Assembly: GCA_963746955.1 (NCBI GenBank) | Contig: CAVVDR010000004.1 | Location: forward strand, 186,001 to 250,000 | Source of the DNA: DASQBT01 sp963746955 | Lineage (GTDB): Bacteria > Pseudomonadota > Gammaproteobacteria > Burkholderiales > Thiobacillaceae | DNA: 64,000 bases | Direction: 5' to 3' | Shown: one piece after another, positions 54,572 through 64,000 of the stretch | Layout of the letters: every line of letters begins with the position of its first letter | Position numbering within the stretch: position 1 is the stretch's first letter | Position numbers and translations under genes: made by a program | Notes under the pieces: generated by a model | What the model saw: the letters and a program-made list of their open reading frames with translations, nothing else | Told to the model about the DNA's origin: nothing | The model's database searches: none

Positions 54572-56884
54572 ATGGACGCGGATGTAGTCGGATCAACAAG
54601 CACAAAGGGGGCACAGATTTTTTCCCAACTGGCCAGACTGGCCAATCGCCTTCCCTGGGCGCTCCTTGCACTGGCCGGATTCTGGGTCATATCAAGCGGT
54701 CTGTATGGCCTGGACATTCAGCAGCATCTGACGCTTAGTCCCGGCTGGGATTCGCCGCGCAGTGGATCGGCGCTCGCCTCTGAGCGGCTTCGCACCCTGC
54801 TCGGCCGGGATGAAACCCCGGTCATCGTGCTGTTCAGTCCGCGTGCCACAGGTCCGCATCAGGTGGACTCGCCAGACTATCGTCGGGCGGTCGACTCTGC
54901 GCTCAACACGCTGGTCGGCTACCCGCCGGTCAGCAGCGTGCTGACTTACTATTCCACTGGCAATCCGCGCTTCAAGTCGCGCGATGGCAGCATGACCTAT
55001 GCCTTGGTCAATCTTCAGCGCGGATCAGACGAAGGGGTTGCGGCCTATCGTGAATTGCGCCGGCGCGTCGTCAGCGACAAGCTGAAGGTCGGGCTGGGCG
55101 GCGAACTCGCGACCTATGTCGACGTGCGGGAGCAGCTCGACCACGACCTGAAAATGGCCGAATTCGTCAGCTTCGTCCTGCTTGCGGTCCTCCTGGTGTG
55201 GGTATTTCGTTCCCTGGTAGCGGCCGTGCTCCCTTTGCTGGTGGGCATGGTGACGATAGTGAGCAGCCTCGCCTGGCTCAAGCTTGCGACCCATTTCACC
55301 GAGATCAACGTCTATGCGCCGAATGTGGTTTCTATGCTCGGATTGGGTCTGGCGGTGGATTACAGCCTGTTCATGGTTTCCCGCTTTCGCGAAGAGTTGA
55401 CGCTGAAGAAATCCGATGACGAGGCGCTAAGGATCACGATGCTGACCGCAGGCCGCACCCTGATGTTCAGCGGCCTGACCGTGGCAGCCAGCCTGTTCTG
55501 CCTGTTCTTGCTGCCGCAACGCTTCTTTCACAACATGGGACTGGCGGGGGGCATCTCGGTGGGCAGTGCGATGATGACCGCCATCCTGTTTTTGCCCGCC
55601 ATGCTGTCGGTGCTGGGGCGCAAGGTTGACCGGCTGGCACCGCCGTTCCTGAAGCCCTGGTCGGCGCGCCTCGGCGAACGCGGGCGCTGGTACCGGTTCA
55701 GCAATTTTGTGATGCGCAATGCGCGCACCGTGCTGGTCGTTTCAATCGGGCTGCTGGTGCTGATGGGTTTGCCGGTCAAGGACATGAGGGTGGGGCCGGC
55801 GGACAGCCGTTCGCTACCGCCCAGCGCCGAGAGCCGCAGGGTGCAGCAAAGCCTGGAGACCCATTTCTCGACTGGCGAACTCAGCCCGATCGTGGTGGTG
55901 GCAACCACGCGGGGCGAGCTGACCTCGGCGGCGGATATTACCGCCCTCTACCAGCTTACGGAAGGCATACGGGCGGTGCCCGGAGTTTCCCGGGTCAGCG
56001 GCCTGATGAGCCTGGACCGGTCCTTGGGACTGACCGACTATCAACTGCTGTACAGCCATCCCGATCAGTTTCCGCAGGCATCCGGGGCGCTGCAAGACTT
56101 CAGCCGCAAGCACAGCACCCTGATTTATGTCGACTACAAGCCTGACCCGACCTCGCCACAGGCGCGCAACGTGGTCGCCCGTATCCGCGCCTTGCCCACG
56201 CCGCCGGCCCTTCAGGAAGTGGTGGTCGGAGGCTTCCCGGCGTTTCACCTCGATTACCTGGACACACTGCGCGCCAGGGCACCCTGGGTGGTCGCCGCCA
56301 TTGTAGTGGTGATTTTCGTGCTGCTGTTCCTGATGTTGGGAAGTCTGTTCGTGCCCGCCAAGGTGGTGGTGACCAACCTGCTTTCATTGTCCGCCACGTT
56401 TGGGGCCTTGGTATGGATCATCCAGAAAGGCCATCTGTCGTGGCTTCTGGGATTCACCCCGCAGGGGGCGCTGGATGGCACCATACTTGTCCTGATTTTT
56501 GCCAGCGCCTTCGGGCTCTCGATCGACTACGAGGTCTTTCTATTGTCACGGGTGAAGGAGATGTGCAATCTCACCAAGGGCGATAATCTGGTATCGGTAT
56601 CCACCGGAATGCAGCGTAGCGGCCCCATTATTACGAATGCCGCGCTGTTGATCGGCATTGTGCTAGGCTCGTTCGCCATGGGGGAGGTGGTATTTATCAA
56701 GGCCATCGGCCTGGGGCTCATGCTTTCGGTTGCGGTTGATGCCACCCTGGTGCGGATGCTGCTGGTTCCTGCCACCCTTTGCCTGATGGGCAATCTAAAT
56801 TGGTGGGCGCCCAAGCCTCTGCTCAGGGTCTATAAGCGCTTGCATCTTGGCGAGGAAACGGATCTTGAGGAGAAACACAAATGA
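54572..56884 (+). CDS. MMPL/RND-family transporter
   Basis: A 770-aa inner-membrane exporter of the MMPL (RND-like) family. One membrane helix lies near the N-terminus. A first periplasmic loop of roughly 130 residues and six hydrophobic helices follow, then a second copy of the same pattern. Hallmark acidic residues sit in the fourth helix of each half (SMLGLGLAVDYSLFMVSRFREE; ASAFGLSIDYEVFLLSRVKE). MMPL proteins export lipids, hopanoids or siderophores. I chose ATG 54572; an upstream TTG at 54539 would add 11 residues. It overlaps the next gene by an ATGA junction. Confidence 0.88.
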   Translation: MDADVVGSTSTKGAQIFSQLARLANRLPWALLALAGFWVISSGLYGLDIQQHLTLSPGWDSPRSGSALASERLRTLLGRDETPVIVLFSPRATGPHQVDSPDYRRAVDSALNTLVGYPPVSSVLTYYSTGNPRFKSRDGSMTYALVNLQRGSDEGVAAYRELRRRVVSDKLKVGLGGELATYVDVREQLDHDLKMAEFVSFVLLAVLLVWVFRSLVAAVLPLLVGMVTIVSSLAWLKLATHFTEINVYAPNVVSMLGLGLAVDYSLFMVSRFREELTLKKSDDEALRITMLTAGRTLMFSGLTVAASLFCLFLLPQRFFHNMGLAGGISVGSAMMTAILFLPAMLSVLGRKVDRLAPPFLKPWSARLGERGRWYRFSNFVMRNARTVLVVSIGLLVLMGLPVKDMRVGPADSRSLPPSAESRRVQQSLETHFSTGELSPIVVVATTRGELTSAADITALYQLTEGIRAVPGVSRVSGLMSLDRSLGLTDYQLLYSHPDQFPQASGALQDFSRKHSTLIYVDYKPDPTSPQARNVVARIRALPTPPALQEVVVGGFPAFHLDYLDTLRARAPWVVAAIVVVIFVLLFLMLGSLFVPAKVVVTNLLSLSATFGALVWIIQKGHLSWLLGFTPQGALDGTILVLIFASAFGLSIDYEVFLLSRVKEMCNLTKGDNLVSVSTGMQRSGPIITNAALLIGIVLGSFAMGEVVFIKAIGLGLMLSVAVDATLVRMLLVPATLCLMGNLNWWAPKPLLRVYKRLHLGEETDLEEKHK

Positions 56885-57684
56885 CAAAAACCTGGCGCAC
56901 ACTGGCCATGCTGGCGCTATTCACGGTTGCACCGAGGCCTGGCGTTGCGGATTTGACCCTGACCGGATTCAGCACCATCAGCACTTTTGGCAGGCCCATG
57001 TCAAACCAGGAGCAAATCATGATTCACAAGACCTCGATCCGGCGTGATTTTACGGATCGAGGCAGGGCCTATACCCATCTCTTTGACCTTGCCACGCGTC
57101 AGGGTGTAATCATTGACCCCCTGTTCCGTCGCGCTGAAGTTTACGACCTGAGCGCCATGAAGGCCAACGTCGAGGTGAGCGCTCCGGTCGACAGATTGAA
57201 AATGGATATCGAGCGCACAGGCCGTCAGCATCCCCTGCGCGACTGGACCTGCAGCGAATACAACTTGAGCGTGAGTATGCCTGCCGTGATGGGAAATGAA
57301 GAAACCGTGTTCAATTTGAAAGGCCAGGTCTGGCTGGCTGAACACGCTCGCGAACGCGCCGCGGTGAAAGACCTGATCAAGATTGCCAAACGCCCGGATT
57401 TCTTTCTTGCCGTCCCTCTGATTGCCAGGACCATGCCCGCCCAGGCCCGGGCCGTGAGCGAACTCATACGCAAACTAGCGCCGAAGGGACTGCCGTGCGC
57501 CGGGCAATTCGATATCAGTTACGAAGGCAGCGGCCCGCTGGCCAATCTGGCGCGAAAACTCCCGACCCGGCTGGCACTCGAGTTCCAGAATTACTCGACC
57601 GACCCTATCCCGCCGGAAGCGTTTGCCATTCCCGCTGGCTACCAGATAGTACAGGGCCAGTTTCCAGTGGGTCTTCCGCGCTGA
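56881..57684 (+). CDS. Exported protein paired with the MMPL transporter
   Basis: A 267-aa protein with an N-terminal signal peptide (about residues 1-23, ending GVA) and a mainly beta soluble domain. The layout (signal peptide, DLTLTG start, YTHLFDLATRQGVIIDP and a later CSEYNLSV) recalls LolA-like or DUF4412-type periplasmic proteins. Its ATG overlaps the transporter stop, so the two are made together; it may be a periplasmic lipid- or cargo-binding partner. No close family is recognised. Confidence 0.65.
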   Translation: MTKTWRTLAMLALFTVAPRPGVADLTLTGFSTISTFGRPMSNQEQIMIHKTSIRRDFTDRGRAYTHLFDLATRQGVIIDPLFRRAEVYDLSAMKANVEVSAPVDRLKMDIERTGRQHPLRDWTCSEYNLSVSMPAVMGNEETVFNLKGQVWLAEHARERAAVKDLIKIAKRPDFFLAVPLIARTMPAQARAVSELIRKLAPKGLPCAGQFDISYEGSGPLANLARKLPTRLALEFQNYSTDPIPPEAFAIPAGYQIVQGQFPVGLPR

Positions 57685-57846
57685 TCCAATCTCCGCGAAG
57701 CCGGCTCCCGCTCGATGTCGTCGTTTCACCCGGCAAAGCCTGTGCCGGCTGCGTCCGTTCAGGCTTCGGTGACGAGCACCAGCCAAGACCGCCGGACTCA
57801 GCTCATTCCTGGATTCTGGCTGCCGCTGTCGCCCCTCCCTGCGGGC

Positions 57847-58953
57847 CTATTGGTTCACGGCTGCCTTTTCCACCCGCGGCCCCACCCCCGCCATCTGTTC
57901 CTGCCTGCGCTCTTCTGCCACCGCCTGCCCCAGTTCCAGCACGGCTTTTGCGTAGTAGGCCGAACGGTTGTAGCGGGTGAGAACATAGAAGTTTCGGCTG
58001 CCCAGGAAATACTCGCTGGGAGCATCGCCGTTCTGCAATTCCACCAGGGCGAATTTCTCCCACGGCGCAATGGGTGCGAGGGGCTTGGCGCCCAGAGCTT
58101 CCAGCTGCCAATAGTCAAAGCTGGGCACGATGTCGGGTTCCAGCAGGGTGGTGAGCCTGGCGTTATCTACATCTACGGAAATACAGGGCGGCAGGTTGCG
58201 AGCCCAACCATGAAGAGCAAGGTAGCGGGCCACGGAGCCAATGGCATCCGCCGGACTTTGCAGATTGACGCGGCCGTCGCCATCCAGGTCCGCACCGAAG
58301 CGGTCAATATTGTCCGGCATGAACTGAGGCATGCCGACCGCGCCAGCGTAGGAGCCGCGCACAGAGAGAGGCGCGCACTGAGACCTTGCGCACCAGAGAA
58401 AGAACTGCGCCAGCTCACCACGAAAATAAGCTGAACGATCTTTGACCCCTTCCGGGAAATCAAAGGCCAGGCTGGCGAGCGCATCCAATACCCGATAGTT
58501 GCCGCTGTATTGCCCGTAGAGGGTTTCCATACCCAGAATGCCCATGATGACGGGTTCGGGCACGCCATACAGATTGGCGGCCAGCGCCAGCGCGGCTTCG
58601 TTCTCGTTCCAGAAGCGGGTGCCGGCCCGGACATGTTGCTCGTTGATAAAGTGGGCGCGGTATGACTGCCAGTTCTTGCGCACGCCCGCGGGCAGCGGCT
58701 TGATGGCATTGCGCACCGATTCCAGCTTGTGCGCCTGTTGCAAGGTGGTTCTGACATACGCAGGGTCCAGGCCCAACCGGGCCAGCTCCTGGACAAAAGG
58801 CTCAATTTCCGGCCGACCGGCGTAGGTTTCGACCACAGGCGGTTCCCTGCGTTTCACTTTGTGATGCTTTCCGTGCCTGGCCCAGGCCGTATGGCCGGAA
58901 CTCGCCAGGACCACCAGCAGTATCGCCGTCAATAGGGTCCGTTCAGGAATCAA
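57847..58953 (-). CDS. mltB: Membrane-bound-type lytic murein transglycosylase B
   Basis: A 368-aa glycan-strand-cleaving enzyme of the SLT_2/MltB family. Conserved are the catalytic Glu (GILGMETLYGQYSGNYRVLDALASL) and the C-terminal GAVGMPQFMPDNIDRFGADLDGDGRVNLQSPADAIGSVARYL. The N-terminus is a cleavable signal peptide (AWA) without a lipobox, so it would be soluble and periplasmic. TTG 58953 has AGGAG 7 bases upstream; the longer frame to 59016 lies inside mobA. Confidence 0.92.
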   Translation of the reverse strand: MIPERTLLTAILLVVLASSGHTAWARHGKHHKVKRREPPVVETYAGRPEIEPFVQELARLGLDPAYVRTTLQQAHKLESVRNAIKPLPAGVRKNWQSYRAHFINEQHVRAGTRFWNENEAALALAANLYGVPEPVIMGILGMETLYGQYSGNYRVLDALASLAFDFPEGVKDRSAYFRGELAQFFLWCARSQCAPLSVRGSYAGAVGMPQFMPDNIDRFGADLDGDGRVNLQSPADAIGSVARYLALHGWARNLPPCISVDVDNARLTTLLEPDIVPSFDYWQLEALGAKPLAPIAPWEKFALVELQNGDAPSEYFLGSRNFYVLTRYNRSAYYAKAVLELGQAVAEERRQEQMAGVGPRVEKAAVNQ

Positions 58954-59512
58954 ACCCAGTCTCCTGATTGCAGTTGAGAAAGGCGTTGGCGTCGGAAAAC
59001 GTTGCGCTGGTCGCACCCACCGCTTCGAGAAAACCCTTCACGCTGCGTCCGCCCCGTTCAAGGTAAGAACTGAGCGCGCCCAGTCTGTCCCTGTGCAGCA
59101 TCAGGATGGCGTAGTGTGTGTGCTGTGGGTCTTTCGCCACCACTGCCCGCGACTTGCCGCGCGCGCGGCATAGACCATCGACCAAATCGAGCGGCAGCAG
59201 CGGCGTGTCGCAGGGACTGACCACCAGCCAGTCGAAGCGGGCCTTCTCCAGCCCCGCAAGCACTCCAGCCAAAGGGCCAGGATAATCCGGCAGCGTGTCA
59301 ACCAGCACCGGATGGCCCCGGCGCGCGTACTCATCCAGATTGCGGTTAGCGCTGATCAACAGCTCTTCCACCTGGGGTGCGAGCCGGACGATCACGTGAT
59401 CGATCAGCGGCTTGTCCTGAAACATCAGCAAGCCCTTGTCCTGGCCCCCAATCCGGCGGCCGCGGCCACCGGCAAGGATGAGGGCGGAAACCGGAAACGG
59501 GTCATCGAACAT
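58943..59512 (-). CDS. mobA: Molybdenum cofactor guanylyltransferase MobA
   Basis: A 189-aa nucleotidyltransferase that converts Mo-molybdopterin into the guanine dinucleotide form. It has the N-terminal LILAGGRGRRIGGQDKGLL motif, the DTLPDYPGPLAGVLAGL block and SPCDTPLLP. ATG 59512 gives a normal length; the earlier starts at 59584 and 59560 overlap the upstream gene by more. It overlaps the mltB start by 11 bases. It shows that molybdoenzymes exist in this organism, fitting the modA gene at 37 kb. Confidence 0.92.
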   Translation of the reverse strand: MFDDPFPVSALILAGGRGRRIGGQDKGLLMFQDKPLIDHVIVRLAPQVEELLISANRNLDEYARRGHPVLVDTLPDYPGPLAGVLAGLEKARFDWLVVSPCDTPLLPLDLVDGLCRARGKSRAVVAKDPQHTHYAILMLHRDRLGALSSYLERGGRSVKGFLEAVGATSATFSDANAFLNCNQETGFDS

Positions 59513-61121
59513 CGTTCGCGCTTTCTTGACCGGCTTCTTGATAGAGCCAGAAGTGCTCATTACGGTCACCCGGCCGAGCACCATCCCAGCGCTTGACCCA
59601 GTGCTGACCTGGTGGGGTTGGCGTCCTGCGCTTGCCGTAGTACATCAGCCATTTGCAGTCGGGTTTGAGTGGAGAGAAATCCAGGCCGGTATGATAGTTG
59701 AGCAACGCCCGCTGGGTGGGTGGCACGCCACGAGTGGTGACGCACTGTTTCGCACCGATCCGCTCCTTGATCTGGCCGGCCATTACTTCGTAGCCGAGAC
59801 GGCGATCGAAGGCCGGCAGCAGCAAGATCATCAGCAGCAGCCAAACGAAGCTCATGCCCGCCACCCAGATCAATATGGGCCTGATCGGACTGCGCTTGAT
59901 GCGCGGCGTCCACGCAAACCAGGTCAGCGTAAGCAAGGCGCCGAGCGTCATCGCCCAGTAACGTATCTCAGGATGAGGAGGAACGCCCAGCTTGGCCAGA
60001 CGTCGGGCCAATTGAGCGGGGCTGCCAAATTGCCAGGCAGCAAAATAAACCCAGATAGCCAGGGCGAAAAAGCTGAAGACCATCACGCCAAACCATAGAA
60101 GGGCATGGGCCGCGCCGCGCCGCAATCTGAGCAAACCGGCGCCGCCGAGCAAGGCAAGCGGCGGCAACAAGGGCGTCATGGACAGTTCATTGGGGTCCAA
60201 AGTCAGACTCAATGCGCCTAATGGCAACAGCAAGACAGCCACCGGGATGAGGATTGCCGGGCTGCGCCAGTTCCTGCGCGCGCCGTACAAGGCCCACAGT
60301 GCCATTGGCCAGGCAGGCCAGGCAAACCAGAGCAAATTTCTGACGATGTAGCCTGGCCGGTAGATCACATGCTGGTCGGACACAAACACCAGGCGCTGGC
60401 TGAATTCGGTCCACCAGGCTGCCAGCAGATGGCCCTCCCGCTCATGCAACACCCAAAGCCACAGGGCCATAGGCAGCAGCGAACACAGCAGCAGCAACAG
60501 CCAGCCGCGACGCACCTGGGGGCCGCGATATTCTGGCAGCAATACCGTCAGCAACGGCAACAGCGCCAACAGCGCAACGGGCTCAAGCCATCCAGTGGAA
60601 AGCCCCATGGCTGACAGGCCAAGGCCCGCGGCAATTCCGCCACGATAAGGTCGGGCCACCATGTCGGCCAGCCCAAACAATAGGGCCGAAACGCCCGCCA
60701 GTTGAATGAGGTGCGGGTCCATGTTGTGTCCCGGCAGGAGCAGGCCCAGGCTACCCAGCAGCATAAGCGCCGCGGGCCAGCCGGTTTCCTCGCCTTGCAG
60801 CCTGCGCGCCGTCAGTCCTAGAAGCCAGACTGCGATACCAACGGCAAAACCACTGGCAAGCCGAGCCGCATCATGGGGGGCCAACAGGGAAGAAAATACC
60901 CAGGCAAAAATTCCCGCCACCCAGGAATAAAAGGGGCCGTGATTCAAATCGATGCTGCCGGATACCGTGGGTACCAGCCAGTCACCGCTTTGCTGGGCCC
61001 ACAAGAATGCTGCAAAGGTGTCGCCGTCAGTGCCCTTCCAGGGCACGTGGCCGACCAGGCCGGGCAGAAGCCAGGCCAGGCAGAGCAGCAGCATGCCTAG
61101 GCGGACACGGTTAAACTGCAT
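59502..61121 (-). CDS. ArnT/PMT-like membrane glycosyltransferase
   Basis: A 539-aa polytopic protein with about 11-12 membrane segments. The N-terminal loop GTDGDTFAAFLWAQQSGDWLVP resembles the PMT/ArnT (GT39/GT83) family, which uses polyprenyl-phosphate sugars, and the C-terminus has a soluble periplasmic-type domain. The signature Asp in the first loop (GTDGD) fits a catalytic residue. The acceptor is unknown. ATG 61121 follows a TTG one codon upstream. Its stop overlaps the mobA start. Confidence 0.75.
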   Translation of the reverse strand: MQFNRVRLGMLLLCLAWLLPGLVGHVPWKGTDGDTFAAFLWAQQSGDWLVPTVSGSIDLNHGPFYSWVAGIFAWVFSSLLAPHDAARLASGFAVGIAVWLLGLTARRLQGEETGWPAALMLLGSLGLLLPGHNMDPHLIQLAGVSALLFGLADMVARPYRGGIAAGLGLSAMGLSTGWLEPVALLALLPLLTVLLPEYRGPQVRRGWLLLLLCSLLPMALWLWVLHEREGHLLAAWWTEFSQRLVFVSDQHVIYRPGYIVRNLLWFAWPAWPMALWALYGARRNWRSPAILIPVAVLLLPLGALSLTLDPNELSMTPLLPPLALLGGAGLLRLRRGAAHALLWFGVMVFSFFALAIWVYFAAWQFGSPAQLARRLAKLGVPPHPEIRYWAMTLGALLTLTWFAWTPRIKRSPIRPILIWVAGMSFVWLLLMILLLPAFDRRLGYEVMAGQIKERIGAKQCVTTRGVPPTQRALLNYHTGLDFSPLKPDCKWLMYYGKRRTPTPPGQHWVKRWDGARPGDRNEHFWLYQEAGQESANDVR

Positions 61122-61330
61122 CAATTAAGCACTTTCAGCCGCCGCACGGTGCTTGCGCATAATGGGACAGGACCGGGACACCTGCCAGAATCAGCCGGTT
61201 TCTTCTTGGTTTCCTGCTGGGCTGCATGTCAATCAGGGAAGACAAAGGTGGGCATAATGATAGCCTCTCGCCGGCCCAGGACACACCATTGCCAGTGCGT
61301 CTTTTGCCCGCAAGTGACCAAATAACAAAA

Positions 61331-61346
61331 GGCAGCCGAAGCTGCC
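61331..61346 (-). terminator. Intrinsic terminator after rpmE
   Basis: On the minus strand GGCAGC-TTCG-GCTGCC is followed directly by TTTT. It is a short stem with the stable TTCG loop, placed about 30 bases after the rpmE stop. It most likely ends the rho-rpmE transcript. Confidence 0.75.
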
Positions 61347-61376
61347 TCTTGGAATCGTCCCGGATCGGATGAACAA

Positions 61377-61583
61377 TTATTTCTTCATGCCATAGCGCTG
61401 GCGGAATTTCTCCACTCGGCCCGCGGTATCTACAATCTTCTGCTTGCCGGTGTAGAACGGATGGCACTGCGAGCACACTTCGATATGCAGCGGCTTGGTC
61501 AGGATGGAACGGGTCTTGAACGTGCTGCCGCAGGAGCAGGTCACATCAATCTCGTTGTATGCGGGATGAATGTCGGCTTTCAT
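61377..61583 (-). CDS. rpmE: 50S ribosomal protein L31 (zinc type)
   Basis: A 68-aa L31 with the four zinc cysteines in C16-x-C18 and C37-x2-C40 (VTCSCGST; EVCSQCHPFYTG). ATG 61583 gives the normal length; the longer open frame continues into rho. Presence of the zinc form alone suggests no zinc-starvation switch here. It follows rho, a common order. Confidence 0.95.
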   Translation of the reverse strand: MKADIHPAYNEIDVTCSCGSTFKTRSILTKPLHIEVCSQCHPFYTGKQKIVDTAGRVEKFRQRYGMKK

Positions 61584-61681
61584 GCTTGAGTCCTCAAAAA
61601 CACCGCGGCGAGTACGCGGAAACCGCGCATTATCCACAAAAAAACCTTCAAAGGCAAGGACTTGGCCTGGACGCACCCACT

Positions 61682-62944
<1,263 letters not shown>

Positions 62945-63071
62945 GGAATAGACCTGTGGGGCCGCAAGGGCGGAGAAGAAAGTCGGGTTATGATTACCGT
63001 GTGCCGGGTACCGCCCTCGGTGGGGTGGTCAGAACCCCGGCAACGCTTGGGATGATTTCAGGTTAGCGGGC

Positions 63072-63398
63072 TCAGATGTTGCTGTCAACAAATGCGGTCA
63101 ATTGGGATTTGGACAGGGCCCCCACCTTGGTGGCTTCCACATTGCCATTCTTGAATATCATCAAGGTGGGAATGCCGCGGATGCCGAATTTGGGAGGCGT
63201 ACCCTGGTTCTCGTCAATGTTGAGTTTGCAAACCTTTAGTCGGCCGGCATACTCCCTCGCCACCTCGTCCAGCACCGGCGAAATCATCTTGCAGGGGCCG
63301 CACCAGTCGGCCCAGTAGTCCACGAGTACAGGCAGACCGGCTTGCAAGACCTCCTGCTCGAATGTGGCATCGGATACATATTGGATGTGCTCGCTCAT
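63072..63398 (-). CDS. trxA: Thioredoxin 1
   Basis: A 108-aa cytoplasmic thioredoxin with the canonical active site WCGPCK near residue 35 and the cis-Pro in IRGIPTLMIFKNG. ATG 63398 gives the normal length; the upstream extension of the frame is not protein-like. It lies before rho, as in many proteobacteria. Confidence 0.96.
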   Translation of the reverse strand: MSEHIQYVSDATFEQEVLQAGLPVLVDYWADWCGPCKMISPVLDEVAREYAGRLKVCKLNIDENQGTPPKFGIRGIPTLMIFKNGNVEATKVGALSKSQLTAFVDSNI

Positions 63399-63600
63399 GG
63401 GGTTCTCACGGTGAAGCAGGCTGAGGGTTGGGGGAGGAACTCTTGGCAAAACCGCTCCGGGCCTGCAAGTTGAATGCGTTCGGAAAGATGTTGTGATTTG
63501 GCAGTCGCCGCCTATCGTAAAAAGGGCGGATCCCCGCACGAAATAAAAACAACGCCTAAATGCTAGTCCAGGCTGGGGCCGAATACAAGAGGGAGCCCTT

Positions 63601-64000
63601 ATGTTCAAGAACCGTCTTGACGCCGCGGAAAAACTCGGTCTGGCTTTGGATCGTTACCGCAAACAGCACGTTCTGGTGTTGGGTATACCACGGGGCGCCG
63701 TGCCCATGGCTTGCCAAATCGCCAGACAGCTTGAAGGCGAGGTCGATGTCGTGCTGGTCCGCAAGCTGACATCCCCGTATGACGCGGAATTGGCCCTGGG
63801 TGCGGCGGATGAGACCGGCTGGATGTATGTCGGCGACTATGCTGCCCGCTATGGCGGTACGCCCGAGTATCTGGAACAGGAAAGAGCCCGCCAGCTTGAA
63901 GTGATGCAACAAAGGCGGCGCCGATACACGCCCATCCGCGCGCGTATTGACCCTGTGGGGCGCATCGTCATCGTGGTGGATGACGGACTGGCCACCGGCA
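63601..64000 (+). CDS. Phosphoribosyltransferase-domain protein (cut by window edge)
   Basis: The window ends inside this gene. The visible 133 residues carry a type-I phosphoribosyltransferase fold with GIPRGAVPMACQIARQL and the PRPP-binding loop VVDDGLATG. The N-terminal helix is FKNRLDAAEKLGLAL. It belongs to the group of stand-alone PRTase-like proteins often found in proteobacteria, sometimes fused to a dienelactone hydrolase domain; whether such a fusion follows cannot be seen. Confidence 0.8.
   Translation, partial: MFKNRLDAAEKLGLALDRYRKQHVLVLGIPRGAVPMACQIARQLEGEVDVVLVRKLTSPYDAELALGAADETGWMYVGDYAARYGGTPEYLEQERARQLEVMQQRRRRYTPIRARIDPVGRIVIVVDDGLATG

Noticed and set aside
59389..59402. 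Palindrome CGATCACGTGATCG inside mobA
   Set aside because: It shares only the CACGTG core with parS and lacks the GTTTC/GAAAC arms.

Overview
The window reads as chromosome of a GC-rich betaproteobacterium, probably of the Nitrosomonadales (sulfur- or iron-oxidiser relatives such as Sulfuricella, Thiobacillus or Gallionella-like bacteria). This rests on gene order (argS-SPOR-dsbA, def-fmt, htpX-rsmB-DUF4390-ntrYX, trxA-rho-rpmE, parAB next to the atp operon) and protein style; no 16S gene is present, so the family assignment is inference.

Layout. 1-12.0 kb: mostly minus-strand housekeeping (partial SDR, dsbA, a SPOR protein, argS, the ntrXY two-component pair, a DUF4390 gene, rsmB, htpX, a small cytochrome c, fmt, def). 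12.1-17.8 kb: plus-strand LysM protein, dprA, smg, topA and a receiver-like orphan. 17.8-19.2 kb: rsuA and a Tat-exported thioredoxin-like protein. 19.3-24.5 kb: a compact SUF Fe-S operon (Rrf2 regulator, sufB, sufC, sufD, sufU, sufT, Rieske ferredoxin) with no cysteine desulfurase. 25.1-26.25 kb: a small AT-richer patch of gene remnants. 26.25-35.4 kb: the replication-origin neighbourhood, with gyrB, dnaN and dnaA on the minus strand diverging from rpmH, rnpA, yidD, yidC and mnmE on the plus strand. 35.4-41.8 kb: accessory genes (yceH, yceI, an orphan modA, a cysteine-free DsrC-like protein, the pxpBCA 5-oxoprolinase genes and a MarR regulator). 41.9-46.1 kb: mnmG, rsmG, parA, parB. 46.2-47.0 kb: a frameshifted gene. 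47.3-54.4 kb: the complete F1Fo ATP synthase operon atpIBEFHAGDC. 54.5-57.7 kb: an MMPL/RND exporter with an exported partner protein. 57.8-61.1 kb: mltB, mobA and an ArnT-like membrane glycosyltransferase. 61.3-64.0 kb: rpmE, rho, trxA and a partial phosphoribosyltransferase.

How it fits together. The centre is an origin/partition zone: dnaA with an upstream DnaA box, parAB, and three near-consensus parS palindromes at 39.08, 40.91 and 41.81 kb. Two of the parS sites lie in pxp genes, one over the pxpB start codon and one inside pxpA codons. The SUF operon carries a perfect ACTRWWWYAGT palindrome ahead of its regulator, suggesting IscR-like autoregulation.

The most unusual items are an NtrX whose central ATPase has lost its Walker A lysine, Walker B acidic pair and GAFTGA loop; a DsrC homologue with no cysteine at all; the coding-embedded parS sites; the SUF operon without SufS; a 15-bp perfect hairpin between atpI and atpB; and a decayed cluster (bPH2-domain pseudogene, small Cys/His protein, 5'-truncated membrane protein) beside gyrB. 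I saw no CRISPR array, no tRNA or rRNA gene and no intact insertion sequence.
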